A DNA stretch of 64,000 nucleotides from Cladorrhinum sp. PSN259 (Eukaryota > Ascomycota > Sordariomycetes > Sordariales > Podosporaceae), in contig MU867118.1 of NCBI GenBank assembly GCA_033725935.1, forward strand, positions 124,001-188,000, in the 5' to 3' direction. The notes beneath the pieces are model-generated. The model saw only the letters and a program-made list of their open reading frames with translations. It had not been told where the DNA came from and made no database searches. This document shows positions 41,372 to 51,883 of this stretch, piece by piece. The translations under genes and the position numbers were made by a program. Positions within the stretch are counted from its first letter, which is position 1. Every line of letters begins with the position of its first letter.

Positions 41372-42976
41372 ATGCCCGGAGGAGCAGGGCCCGTGATGGG
41401 GTCAATCGACGTTAACCGCGTCGAGGCCCCGGTCACCTTCAAGGCTTACCTCATGTGCGTCTTTGCCGCCTTTGGTGGTGTCTTCTTCGGCTACGACTCC
41501 GGTTACATCTCGGGCGTGATGGGCATGAAGTACTGGCTCAACCTCATCGACGGCCCTGATGCCGTGGCCCTTACCGTCTGGAAAAAGTCTCTTATCACCT
41601 CCATCCTCTCGGCCGGTACCTTCTTTGGCGCCCTCATCGCCGGCGACCTTGCCGACTGGATCGGACGCAAGTGGACTGTCATCGGCGGCTGTCTCATCTT
41701 CATGATCGGTGTTGCCCTCCAGACCGCCTCGGCCGGTCTGGGCCTCATCGTCGCCGGCAGACTCGTCGCTGGCTTCGGCGTCGGTTTCGTCTCGGCGGTC
41801 ATCATCCTGTACATGTCCGAGATCGCCCCCCGCAAGGTCCGCGGTGCTATTGTCTCTGGCTACCAGTTCTGCATCTGCATCGGTCTCCTCCTCGCCTCGT
41901 GCGTCAACTACGCCACCCAGAACCGCACCGACAGCGGTTCCTACCGCATCCCCATCGGCCTCCAGCTCGCCTGGGCCATGATCCTCGCCGGCGGTCTCTT
42001 CTTCCTCCCAGAGTCCCCCCGTCACCATGTTAAGCGCGGCAACCTCGAGAAGGCGGCCATCAACCTCGCCCGTCTCCGCGACCAGCCGGTCGACTCGGAC
42101 TACATCAAGGACGAACTCGCCGAAATCGTGGCCAACCACGAGTACGAGTCCACCGTCTCACCCGACTCCGGTTTCTTTGGCTCCTGGGCCAACTGCTTCA
42201 GGGGATCCATCTTCACGCCCGACAGCTACCTCCGTCGCACCGTCCTGGGCATCACGCTCCAGATGATGCAGCAGTTCACCGGCTGCAACTTTGTCTTTTA
42301 CTTTGGCACGACCTTCTTCCAGCAGCTCGGAACCATCTCAAACCCCTTCCTCATCAACCTCATCACCACCCTCGTCAACGTCTGCTCCACCCCGGTGTCC
42401 TTCTACACGATGGAAAGGCTCGGCCGCCGCACCCTCCTGATCTGGGGCGCCTTCGGCATGGTGGTCTGCCAGTTCATCGTCGCCATCGTCGGCACCGTCG
42501 CGCCCGACAACGACAAGGCCGTCAAGTGCATGATCGCCTTCATCTGCATCTACATCTTCTTCTTCGCCACCACCTGGGGCCCCGGGGCCTGGGTCGTCAT
42601 CGGCGAGATCTTCCCCCTGCCCATGCGCGCAAAGGGCGTCGCCCTCTCGACCGCCTCCAACTGGATGTGGAACTGCATCATCGCCGTCATCACCCCCTAC
42701 ATGACCGACGAGGACAAGGGTAACCTCGGCCCCAAGGTGTTTTACATCTGGGGTTCCCTCTGCGCCTGCTGCTTCGTGTATGCGTACATGCTGGTGCCTG
42801 AGACCAAGGGCTTGACGCTCGAGCAGGTCGATCAGATGCTGAACGAGACCACCCCGCGGACCAGCGCCAAGTGGGTGCCTCACAGCACTTTTGCCGGTGC
42901 CAGGAACGAGAAGACCGAGGCCGTGACTCAGGTTGAGCACAGCTCCAGGGAGGATCTTGAGGCCGGTCAGCGATAA
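41372..42976 (+). CDS. Hexose transporter, MFS sugar-porter family (high-affinity glucose type)
   Basis: A 534-residue, intronless plasma-membrane sugar/H+ symporter or facilitator with twelve predicted membrane helices. Sugar-porter signatures are complete: GYDSGYISGVMG in helix 1, DLADWIGRKW in the first cytosolic loop, R-GAIVSGYQ after helix 4, PESPRHHVKRG before the central loop, QQFTGCNFVFYFGTTFF in helix 7, ERLGRRTLLIWG, and PETKGLTLEQVD after helix 12. The sequence closely resembles high-affinity glucose transporters of Sordariales (Neurospora HGT-1 type). Codons are strongly C-ending, so the minus strand is also open; this bias suggests high expression. Start MPGGAGPVMGS follows an A-rich leader (cacacaATG). 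Catabolite control via the upstream GTGGGG/CTGGGG motifs is possible. Substrate affinity is inferred. Confidence 0.92.
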   Translation: MPGGAGPVMGSIDVNRVEAPVTFKAYLMCVFAAFGGVFFGYDSGYISGVMGMKYWLNLIDGPDAVALTVWKKSLITSILSAGTFFGALIAGDLADWIGRKWTVIGGCLIFMIGVALQTASAGLGLIVAGRLVAGFGVGFVSAVIILYMSEIAPRKVRGAIVSGYQFCICIGLLLASCVNYATQNRTDSGSYRIPIGLQLAWAMILAGGLFFLPESPRHHVKRGNLEKAAINLARLRDQPVDSDYIKDELAEIVANHEYESTVSPDSGFFGSWANCFRGSIFTPDSYLRRTVLGITLQMMQQFTGCNFVFYFGTTFFQQLGTISNPFLINLITTLVNVCSTPVSFYTMERLGRRTLLIWGAFGMVVCQFIVAIVGTVAPDNDKAVKCMIAFICIYIFFFATTWGPGAWVVIGEIFPLPMRAKGVALSTASNWMWNCIIAVITPYMTDEDKGNLGPKVFYIWGSLCACCFVYAYMLVPETKGLTLEQVDQMLNETTPRTSAKWVPHSTFAGARNEKTEAVTQVEHSSREDLEAGQR

Positions 42977-43825
42977 ATCTGATGACCAAAAACAATAATA
43001 ATGTATTTATGTTAGTGTTTTTATGAATCTTTTTGGTTATTTTGACAAAAATAAGAATTAATGATATCCATGTTATGACATGAAAAAAAAATATAAATTT
43101 CGGGTTTTATTGATGCAAAGAGAAGATTTGAACGTGCAATTTAAATCAGAAACCAGATGAGAAACCCAAGTCAAGTTTGATTCTTTCTCCAAGCCATTAT
43201 TCAATTCCCGTCGGTTTTATGAGTCCACATAGGGAGTGTAATCTAGGTTTTAAGGAAATTTCTCCCGCGATTTGTGACGGCCCTATTGGCGTGAAGCTAA
43301 AATTGCCCCTGTAACGCAGCGCTGAGCTTATCAAGGGACCGTGACTCGGGCGTTTTTGAAGATGTTGTTGAACTTCTCGTGATCTCTATCGAGGCTATCC
43401 GTATCGGGGATGCCATGCGTAATAATGAATCGAACAACGATATCGTCCTTAAGGTTAAAACAGCAAATAGTGGGTTTTCTCGTCGAAAGTGCTCCGTTTA
43501 TTGAAACCCATTTCCAATATAATAGCTTTCTAACCTCGAAGATATAGTCCTTCTTTTACTCGCCCTGATACCTAAAAGAGCATGGAATCGTATGTTGAAG
43601 TGATATAGAGATTGTGAGATCAAACACCATGTTTTTGAAAGCGCCAAATTGTCTGTGGATCTCCCCCGACAGCCATGCATATCTCATCGCCACGCGCGTC
43701 CAGCACAAGAGGGACCAGAGCCTGGTATCGGTAGATAGAAACTCATAAGCTGTTATTAGCTCATGGATGACTATCAGTAGGTAATATCTCCCGTCAACAT
43801 ACTCGGGAAGCAAGGGCAAGGCCCT
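42977..43825. other. Spacer between convergent genes
   Basis: 3' flanks of the transporter and the minus-strand coiled-coil gene. Bases 42980-43110 are very AT-rich (3' UTR-like). ORFs at 43498-43819 (minus) have no features. No gene called. Confidence 0.5.
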
Positions 43826-45193
43826 CTAAAACTCTAACTCCTCCAACCCCCTACCCCCCTTCTCCAGTTCCGTCAGGCTTTCCATTCTCTCTGCGACCTC
43901 GAAGCATTCCGACGCAAGCAGCCCCCGCTCCCGCAGCGTGATGAGCATCCCCTTCAATGCGTGCAATCCCAAGAACCTCGCCTGGTCCCAGCCCTCGGCA
44001 CTGACGTTCCCCCCATCCCCCACAAAATCCAAGGCCTTCAGAACATCCCGAACTCTCGTTGAGATGATGCCGTACCTGTCCAGATTCACCTTGGCCTGGT
44101 CCCTTAGCTCAGTTGCGTGACGTGCTCGCTCTTCGGCCTCCCTGTACGCGAGGTTGAGCTTTTGGAGGACGACATCGAGCTCGGACCGAGTGGCTTCGAG
44201 CGAGCGTTGCTCAGCCGTTTTGGTGGCGATTTCGGCTTCCAGGTTCGCGGCGACTGCGCGGAAGGACGCAGCGAGGTTTTTGTTTTCCCTAGACATATGA
44301 TGGTTATTTAAGCCCAACTACTTTCGATTCAATTGGTACAAGAGCGTGAGTGACAGGGAAGGAAAGTGATTCTTTGGGCGGCAAAGGAGAGTGGGGGGGC
44401 ACACACGCTTCCAAGCACATGGCAACGGGGATAGTGACAATGTTAACGATGGGGATCCAACATGTCGTCCAGAAGAGCTTCGATACAATGTTAGCTTTTT
44501 TCCTTCGTCTTTTGTAGGCTGTTGGGGTGGTTCGTTGGGAGTGCTTACGAGCTTGTTGCCCTCGACCCTCTGGTCATGCTGTCTTGCCTTGTTCGCCATT
44601 TCCTCCGACATCCTGTTGTTGTTCGAAATCTCCTGCCGCGCACTTTCGATGCGTCTCTTTGCCGTGTCCAAGGAGCATTGCGTCTGTGTCTGCGCATCCG
44701 TCACGGTCCTGCAAGCCGACGAGCAGCGCTCAATGTGCTCAGCAGTCTTGCACGCCAGGTCGGCCGTGGCAATCTTCTTTTCCGTGGCGCCTTTTTGAGC
44801 CGCTTGCATTTCGACCTCGGCTCCGCAGATTTTGGCCATGACGGCTTGCACGGCGCCCAGCGTCGGCTGCGGTTTCTTCAACCTAACAACGGTCCACAGC
44901 GCGTTGAGAAGCCCGCCCGTAAAGGTGAGCTGCAGAGGCTAGAAGTGGCTCGTATTAGCCTGCGAAGCATCAGCTTCGGGGCGAAACTGACTCACCGGTG
45001 GTTTCTCGAGTATGAGCACATCGATGACAACAGGCAGCTCGTAAATCGCCTTGTTCAAATCGGACAAGTTTGTCTCGAAGCGCAACTCAAGGTCATCCCT
45101 TGCCTCCTCGAGCAGTGCTATTTCTTCAGCAAGTTCGACATTGAACGCAGATAACTGCGAGACCTTGTCGAGAATTTCACCATGTGCGGTCAT
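43826..45193 (-). CDS. Four-exon coiled-coil protein with two hydrophobic segments
   Basis: My model: exons 45193-44996, 44938-44549, 44477-44407 and 44288-43826; introns of 57 bp (GTGAGT/TCTAG), 71 bp (GTAAGC/TCGAAG with a CTAAC branch) and 118 bp (GTGTGT/GTCTAG). All phases agree, giving 373 residues. Heptad-rich helices (for example VELAEEIALLEEARDDLEL) occupy residues about 5-60, 85-195 and 221-300. A hydrophobic stretch opens exon 2 (LTFTGGLLNALWTVVRL, about 70-86), and the short third exon is almost entirely hydrophobic (about 197-219). There is no signal peptide. The start is the first ATG in exon 1; the frame is open further up, so an upstream exon may exist. I do not recognise the family. 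The architecture of long helices around internal hydrophobic hairpins resembles helical membrane-inserting proteins, but that is inference. Confidence 0.65.
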
Positions 45194-45400
45194 TGCGTTT
45201 GCTTGGCACGTCAGGCATCGGTGGACTTTCAGTTGGTTCTCCGGCAAGGCTCTTCAAGTTATTATAGCTCTTGTCTCCGCGCCAGTCCGGATGTACATGT
45301 AGGAGGCTATGTATGCATTAGGGCTACACGCCATTAGACTGGGTGTCCAGGCAAATCATGATACATGTACCTGAGTACGGATCCGTATAAATATCACCTA

Positions 45401-45928
45401 TTACTTTCCGAAGCTGACGAGTGTCGTCCAAGCTTGGGCAAGGAAAAGTTTGACAACTGAACATGGTCCACCGTGGCCATCCAAGTTGGTCTGCTTCCTG
45501 TGCGAGTTATCGAATAGTATCGCGGGAGTGGACCAGTCGTTGCCGTATTGGCGTTCTGATTGGTCGGCTTGACGCTCATCGCTTCGCCGACGGCCTGATT
45601 CTGCGCTGAGGCCTGCCGCCACGAGACACCAATGGCTGTCATACAGTGCCCAATATCGTGCATTGCATGCCTGTTGGGCAGAATGGAAGAGGGGAAAATA
45701 ACTCACCTGAAACACTGACCAAGGTCCCGAGCCAAGGTTGGCAGCAAGGCAGACGGGGCCTGCTGCCTCTTGCGATCTTGAACCGTACGATTCACATATT
45801 GCCACGGTGGGCTTTCCGCACCAATAACCTATCTCGTTTGCACAGCAGTGCCAACCATTTGGGATTCGTGGAGGACTACCAGCAGCAGGTGGCCAACTCA
45901 GCACACTTTGCATGCATCGGCTGCGCAT
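45401..45928 (-). CDS. Possible small Cys-rich ORF in the divergent spacer
   Basis: An ATG-started frame of 175 codons. Residues about 25-75 carry a Cys/Trp/Gly pattern (GWHCCANEIGYWCGK, then ICES and VCLAANLGSGPW) of the kind seen in small disulphide-rich domains. No clear signal peptide is seen, and a GTGAGT donor after 'GPWSVFQ' suggests the gene may be spliced: an acceptor about 70 bases on would give a shorter tail. It lies between the two divergent coiled-coil genes, on the strand of the smaller one. The opposite strand is also open. Treat as a candidate only. Confidence 0.3.
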   Translation of the reverse strand: MRSRCMQSVLSWPPAAGSPPRIPNGWHCCANEIGYWCGKPTVAICESYGSRSQEAAGPVCLAANLGSGPWSVFQVSYFPLFHSAQQACNARYWALYDSHWCLVAAGLSAESGRRRSDERQADQSERQYGNDWSTPAILFDNSHRKQTNLDGHGGPCSVVKLFLAQAWTTLVSFGK

Positions 45929-46072
45929 TTGTCTCAGCGCTAACTGCGGCCGGCAGAGGGGACAAGATGGACCGATGTCTCTTTCTTGAAAAGGATGCTT
46001 TCACTCGGGAGCCCTCAAGCACGTTGGTGTATTCCTCGTCTTGCTCATTCAAAATCCAACCTCCAAGTTGAA

Positions 46073-48534
46073 ATGACTGAAGTCGCGCAACGTCCAGAGG
46101 ATGTCGCCCTCATGCGGCGCAAGGCCGCAGGCGACCTACAGCAGGACATCAAGCTAAGCCTGGCACAGAGCCAGAGCCTGCCCGACATGCTCATGACAGC
46201 ACCGCTGGCCATCAATCTTCTCGGGCAGATCAAGCTGCTGGCATTCTCGGACGAGGCATTACATATCCGGCTCACGGAGCCAAGGGGCGGCTTTCGGCAC
46301 CTGCAGTATGGACCTCTGGGTAAAGACCAACCCTGGGAGGGATGCACGTTTTGCTGACCAGCGGCCTCCTCGCAGACGGACAAGCCTCTCCAGCGCCATG
46401 ATCCAGATTGTGGATCAGTCAGCCGACGCATTTGACATGGCTGAGAAGAAGCTGCGCGCCGTTCGCATGCTAACCAATGTCATGTTTGGGCGAAATGGCC
46501 ATGTAGGTCACCGAGACCCGTCTGAAGACTTGTTGCCGCTGACGCCGCCGTCGTTCAGGTCCAGACGATTCTCATGTGCCTCCAAGATCCGCGCATGGCC
46601 AAGAAAGATCTCCTCGGCTCCATGTCGAGGTTCGAAAAGGACATGGAAAAGTGCGCGTCGTGGGCGCAAGAAATCGAGAGCCAGTTCAATGACCTTGTCG
46701 AGTGCGCTGGCGAGGTTAACAAGGCGATGGGTGAAGAGATGAGTTAGTTTTGCACGCCCAAGAGGCACGTTAGAGTAGTACCCGGGTGCTGACCTACTGG
46801 CTCATAGCAATCGCCGCCGAAGAGCAGCGAGCGATCAGTGGCAAGGTACTCCAGGCCGAGAGCGATAAGCAGAAGCAGATAAATGCCCTGGAGGTTCTCA
46901 AGTCTCGAGTCGACGATGCCCAGTCTGAGTTTGTCGAGGCTAGGGAGCAGTTCCAAAAAACTTCCTCCAAGGGCGGTCAGTAGCGCTCCTTAACATGAAC
47001 TCCAGGGCCGATTGCGCCAACACAGGGGCTAACAAAGACTTTAGAAGCCTCAGCCATGTTTGCCGCAGCCGCGGTTGGATTTGGCAGTAGCCTCACAGGT
47101 CTCATAAACGCTACCGTCAGCGTCTTCAAGGATACGCCCAAGGTTGCCATCGAGGCAGTTAAAACCATCGGCCGCTTTGGAGCCATCGGCATTCACCACC
47201 ACCACGGCGTGCCAACAACAACACCCGAGCCGGGCACTGTCAACGGTCAACACACAGCTCCCCCACGCGAGGAAACTAGCAGACTGGACCCTGCGCTGCT
47301 GTCGGCAGAGCAGATTGAAACCCAGCTTCTCAACCTCAACGGACTTGTCGGGAGCGAGCTGCCCGACCTCATCGAGGACGGTGGGTCCGAGATCTCCAGC
47401 TTGGCCACTCGACTTGAGAAACTGAAGAAGGGCCTGGACGGCTTCCAGAGCAAGCACGTGGTGAACGCCCGAGCAATTCTCGAGGAAGCACTCGAAATCA
47501 CGGCCGACATCCTCTCGAGGCAGCCAGAGCGAGGAGCTGATGAGTGGCAGAAAAAGATTGTCCACTGGAATAAGGCGCTAAAACCCCTCCTCTCTCGCAC
47601 GACCAAGCTTCGCTCCTTCGCCGCCTCGCAACCCGGCCAGGGCTTTGGGGCATCTCTCGAGAACGGCCCCCTTGGCACTTCCCAGTTGCCCGGGGACTCC
47701 TCGGCCTACGACAGGGTTCTCCACCAACGGCATCAGACGCTGCTCATCAAGCGCAGTGCCATGAACGAGGCGCGGATCAACCTGGAGAAGCAGGTCGATA
47801 GCCAGCTCCAGGTGCAAGCCGAGATCGTCGAGATAGCTCGCAGGATGAAGGAGCTCGCGCACAAGCAGACTGCCATCGAAGACACCAAGCGGGTGCTGCG
47901 CAAGGCGCTCGACGTCATAGCCGCCATGCAGAACCAGATGCGGCAGCTGACGGGCTTCTTCAACGGGCTCGCGCAGATCATCTCGATCGTGTGCAAGGGC
48001 CAGGCTGAGACGTACCTGGCGACCATCGAGGCAGGCCTCCAGCTCTCGTCGTCCGACCCGGGCCAGGGCCGGTTCCTCCTCGCCCACAGTGAGAGCCAGC
48101 TGCAGGTCATCCGCGAAACCGTCATCACGCTGCGCGGCCACTTCGGCTTCGTCGTGCACTCGGCCGACATGTACCAAGACATCGCCACGCGGTACATCAA
48201 CCCGTGCATCCGCATGGCGGCGAACCTGCCGCTGAGCGCGGGCCCGGCCGAGCAGGACGAAGCAAAGCGCCAGCTGAACCTTGTGACGGACGAGAGCTCT
48301 GAAGCCATTAGGCAGCTCGCGCAGCAGGAGACGGAGAAGTACCGAAAGGACTTGGAGAGCAGGGTGCTAGAGATTGAGGGGGAGATGGCGGCGCTGGGGC
48401 TGGAGCCGCCCGGAGAGGAGGAGCAGGAGAATTTGCAGGCAATAGACGAGGGGATCAAGGAGACGAGCCTGGGGATCGCCCAGGAAAGAGAAGAATTTAA
48501 GGACTGCTTTGCGGAAATCACGGATGATATCTAG
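46073..48534 (+). CDS. Five-exon coiled-coil protein with central hydrophobic segment
   Basis: My model: exons 46073-46305, 46376-46502, 46559-46742, 46808-46975 and 47045-48534; introns of 70, 56, 65 and 69 bp (donors GTATGG, GTAGGT, GTTAGT, GTCAGT; branch sites such as GCTGAC and GCTAAC), all in phase, giving 733 residues. The protein is almost wholly alpha-helical. A long N-terminal helical part (about 10-235) is followed by a small-residue hydrophobic segment (about 241-265, AAAAVGFGSSLTGLINATV), a His-rich turn (GIHHHHGVP), and long coiled coils from about 310 to the C-terminus, including Gln-rich helices. No signal peptide, nucleotide-binding motif or enzyme signature is seen. I do not recognise the family. 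It is divergent from, and similar in layout to, the 43.8-45.2 kb protein, so the two may form a complex. Confidence 0.75.
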
Positions 48535-49135
48535 TCGCTCTTATTGATTAGTCTTTCATTAAGTAAGTTCCCGGCACTAGACTGGAAACACTCGAAAACG
48601 CCTACTACTAAGGAGCCTGCCCGACCAGAACACGCTTGCTGAACGATTGAACGCATCTCAAGCTACTTTGGTCGCCTGGAATGCCAACCTCGAAATTCTC
48701 CGTGACCGTTTTGAGGAGATGAACAGAACACATGGCAGCGAAGACGATGGATCAAACGACAGAGGCAAAAGACCCAGGAGTGGAGACAACATCGCTAGTC
48801 CTGGAGAAATTACGTCTTTAGTATTTGCTCAGGTGCTAAAAAATGGAATTTTAAAAACGGAAACCCAATCTTGGGCGCCCCGACTGTGGGCGCTTAAATC
48901 ATCCATCCTCGGTCTTATTATATACACTTCGGTATATCAAACACCTTGCGAGGAAAACTGACTTTAGTATCCAGCCATATATCATCCCAAAATCGTAGGA
49001 CATTTTCGCAGGAATATGACAGTTTGCATATTATCCATAAAACTTTTTAGACTCTCTAATGCAAAGTGAATCCTCATATACATTTCCTTTCCCCCACCAA
49101 TCTTTCCCAAGACAGAACTCCTCACTTCTTAGATT
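48535..49135. other. Spacer with a coding-like fragment
   Basis: From about 48614 to 48961 (+) a frame is open and reads like a protein fragment (TLAERLNASQATLVAWNANL, then a Ser/Arg/Asp-rich tail). It has a heptad-like helix but no complete gene could be built around it. It may be a decayed exon, perhaps related to the neighbouring coiled-coil genes. The rest is AT-rich and empty. Confidence 0.35.
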
Positions 49136-49492
49136 TTATACATTCTTCCTCGACCCATAACTATGAGGATTCTTCAAGCCCAAATCCACCGTCCTCGACT
49201 CACTCCTCTTGGCATGCGGTTGCTCATCATCCTCCCGATGACTCTGATACCGCGTATTACGATTGATATCCCGTCCGCTGCCCGGGAAATCCTCCATCGG
49301 CTTTCTGGCGTGTGTCCCTCCCTGGGACCCAATGCTCTGCAGCGTCTCCGAGATGGGCAGGGTCGAACCAGGTTCGTTCGTTGCTCGGGGGCGGGGCTGA
49401 TTTTTTCCGCCTACAGTTGAGTAGAGGAGACCTCCAAAAATGCCCGAGGCGATGAGTAAAGGGCCGGCGCGGGAGCGGAACATGTTGGACAT
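49136..49492 (-). CDS. Small single-span membrane protein, unknown function
   Basis: A 118-residue intronless protein, starting MSNMFRSRAGPLLIASGIFG. One membrane segment at about residues 9-29 (GPLLIASGIFGGLLYSTVGG) follows a short basic N-terminus, and the rest is polar, with many Arg, Ser and Asn residues (for example DFPGSGRDINRNTRYQSH). The short basic lead and single span would suit a mitochondrial inner-membrane or ER protein, but the evidence is thin. The family is not recognised. The ORF has a clean ATG in good context and a plausible layout, which is why I call it. Confidence 0.55.
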   Translation of the reverse strand: MSNMFRSRAGPLLIASGIFGGLLYSTVGGKNQPRPRATNEPGSTLPISETLQSIGSQGGTHARKPMEDFPGSGRDINRNTRYQSHREDDEQPHAKRSESRTVDLGLKNPHSYGSRKNV

Positions 49493-50601
49493 TTTGGGTG
49501 GACAGTATTGAAAAAAAAGAGGCAGTTATGGGTGTTGATTTTCTTGTAATTGAGAGGTTTATATATGGTTGGATGGGTTGGATGAATTTGTTTTGGTCGA
49601 GGTGAATAAAGATATGTGTATTCTGAAGGTTTAAACAAGTAAAACAGCAGTCATTTGTATTTGAAAGGGTTCATAAGGTAACCACTGATTGTGACAATCC
49701 CGTTGCAGAACAATGACCCAATCCATCTGACCGGATGACCATTGTGACATCACCAGTTAAGTTAAAATTCACGGATGCACGGTCCAAATCTTTGCCGACT
49801 GAGTTTACTGAAGGGTCATGGTTGCAGTTTTGAGTGTTGCTCCTCCAGCTTCAAGTGTCGGTTGACGTCACCATTCCAGATCTAGGCGTAACTCGAGCTT
49901 GCAGGTAAAGCAGTCGGGTTCGATGCCAATCTCCAATCAATTATCTCGTGATCGTTGTGGAATGTAATATTTTACATTTGAACTTCCTAGAAGTAAAGCG
50001 CAGGAAAGAAAGAAAAATATAAAAAGAACATTTGCGGTTTGTGTGGATCGAACACACGACCTTCAGATTACCTTTGTTAAGGTTTGAATGAAGTGTAACT
50101 TCAGTCTGACGCTCTCCCAACTGAGCTAAACCCGCATTTGTTGAAATTTGATATCAATTTGAAACTTATTTGGTGACAATTTGAAAGTATTTCGGAGCAC
50201 TTTCGGGCACCAACTGTTTTCTTCTTCAGTCATTTGAATCGAACAGCGATTGCCGTGTATACTGAGCCTGTCAACTGACAAACTGCCGACAATGATAAAA
50301 CTGGGTGTTTGAGCCGGGGGTTAAATCAGTCAATACCTGTTGATGGTTCACGGTTTATTTGGGAGTCATCACTGTGCAACGTCAAAAAGTTTTCGATGTG
50401 CAAAGGAGACAAGACCAAAAGTAAATAAGATGTCTATTTTATATCTGCATTACCTCCACCAACATTACAACCACCTGTCAAAGCTTTCCACCACCAGGCC
50501 TGTCCACCACCTTAGCCTAGCTATTAATGATCACGACAACAAAACAATGTCAACATCAAAATGGACACAAAATCTACTCTCCAATCTCCTCTGGCCTGTC
50601 T
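49493..50601. other. Spacer containing tRNA-Phe
   Basis: Apart from tRNA-Phe at 50033-50135 this 1.1-kb stretch holds promoter sequence of the small membrane protein and the 3' flank of the SurE-type gene. No other gene seen. Confidence 0.55.
50033..50135 (-). tRNA. tRNA-Phe(GAA) with 30-nt intron
   Basis: On the minus strand the acceptor GCGGGTT pairs with AACCGC-type 3' sequence, the D arm reads TAGCTCAGTTGGGAGAGC, and the T arm is GTGTG-TTCGATC-CACAC. Anticodon stem TCAGA/TCTGA closes loop C-T-GAA-G..A with anticodon GAA. A 30-nt intron (50069-50098) follows the base 3' of the anticodon, the canonical site. It decodes UUC/UUU. Confidence 0.93.
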
Positions 50602-51883
50602 TCAATACGTAAAACCCCAAATGGCAAGACCCAACATGATAGCACTCGAAGACCATTGGGCAGCCGATCCCATACTAATGATTGCAGGTGGGTGTGACTG
50701 TGGACTTGGCCCATCAGGAGGAGACTGCGACACGTTGCTCGATACCGACGCATTGGGTCCCAAGCCATCAGGGACTGGCACTGAACCATTGATCTGGACA
50801 ACCACAGGAATGATGGCTGTCACATCGGTAACGTTGAAGCACTCTCTGTGGTAAGTTGTGTCATATTTGACCGCAAAGACAGTGACTGAGCTGACACAAG
50901 TAGAATTGGCTGCCTCAATACTCTCATCAATGTCATCGGCAAAAAGGTTGTTGATGCCAGAGGAGGCTCCATGGATCTGGGTGAAAAGACCAGTCTTGGC
51001 GTTGTATGTTGCTTTGGCTCCGACCTCGCCGGCAGACATCCGCTGCAGAACAAACGGCGGATTGGTGCACTGTTCGCTGGTGGCAGAGGTGATGTATGGG
51101 AGTTTGACAGTGACACCATATCCTTGGGGAAGCACCCGACCTCCTGCCGCCTTGGTGATGAAGGCTTCAACGAGACTGGAGGCAAGGCGGGCAGTGATGG
51201 TTGATGGATCCTGGAGACCTGTCTTGGTGCTGGTATTGAGCCAAGTGTACGGAATGGGGACGGTGTTGCCGGTCCAGAATACCATTGCCGGAATGTCACG
51301 CTCGATGGCGACGTATGTTGCGCTCATGGTCCCAGAGAACGATTGGAGGAAAAAGTCAGAGGTCGCAGCGGCATTGGGGCCAGAAATGACAAGGTCAGGC
51401 GAGGCAATCTTTCCGTACGTTGGAAGTATATAGTCGAGCGCAATAACTACCTGAGCAGCGGCGGTGCCGTTATAGTACCAGATATGGTTGTCGGCCGGAT
51501 CGAATCCTAGTGAAGGGGCACCTGCTTTTACCAATCCTGTGGACAGTCAGCCAGAGGTATTGATATTGGATGCAAGATCAAACGTACCCCAATCGCCATC
51601 TGCCGTCAAGGTAGGGTGTGTGGTGAAGCCTTCACGGAATTGGCCATCTGGCTGCGAGGATACCGAGGCAACGATGTAGCAATTGTGGCCGAGTGATTTC
51701 ATCTGATTGTACAATTCACGGATGTTTGCTGTCCCGAAGCCATCGTCATTCTGCAAACACAGAAGGAAGTCAGTTTTTGCCCTTGGGAAATTCGGTGCTC
51801 CGACTGACTGTGATCAGGATATTTAGGCCATGAGTGGTACCAAGCAGACCGGCAGCTGCAGTAAGAACTTGAGAGATCCGCAT
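50602..51883 (-). CDS. GPI-anchored SurE-type acid phosphatase/nucleotidase
   Basis: Exons 51883-51809, 51750-51588 and 51536-50602 (introns of 58 and 51 bp; donors GTCAGT and GTACGT) give 390 residues. Residues 1-20 form a signal peptide (MRISQVLTAAAGLLGTTHGL). Splicing joins NILIT to NDDGFGTANIRELY, restoring the SurE signature ILVTNDDG, whose Asp pair binds the metal. A second SurE motif is DLVISGPNAAATSD. The C-terminus has several N-glycosylation sites, a Ser/Pro-rich linker and a hydrophobic tail (SSSAIMLGLAIWGFTY) typical of a GPI-anchor signal, so the enzyme probably sits at the plasma membrane or wall. The family hydrolyses nucleoside monophosphates and other phosphomonoesters at acid pH. 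The usual Gly/Asn after GPN are Ala here, so activity should be tested. Confidence 0.85.

Noticed and set aside
41402..42940. Long minus-strand ORFs over the glucose transporter
   Set aside because: Highly charged Asp/Glu/Gly-rich shadows that arise from the C-ending codon bias of the real gene on the other strand.
43498..43819. Minus-strand ORFs just downstream of the coiled-coil gene
   Set aside because: They lie in a 3' flank, lack features, and could not be joined in phase to the upstream gene.
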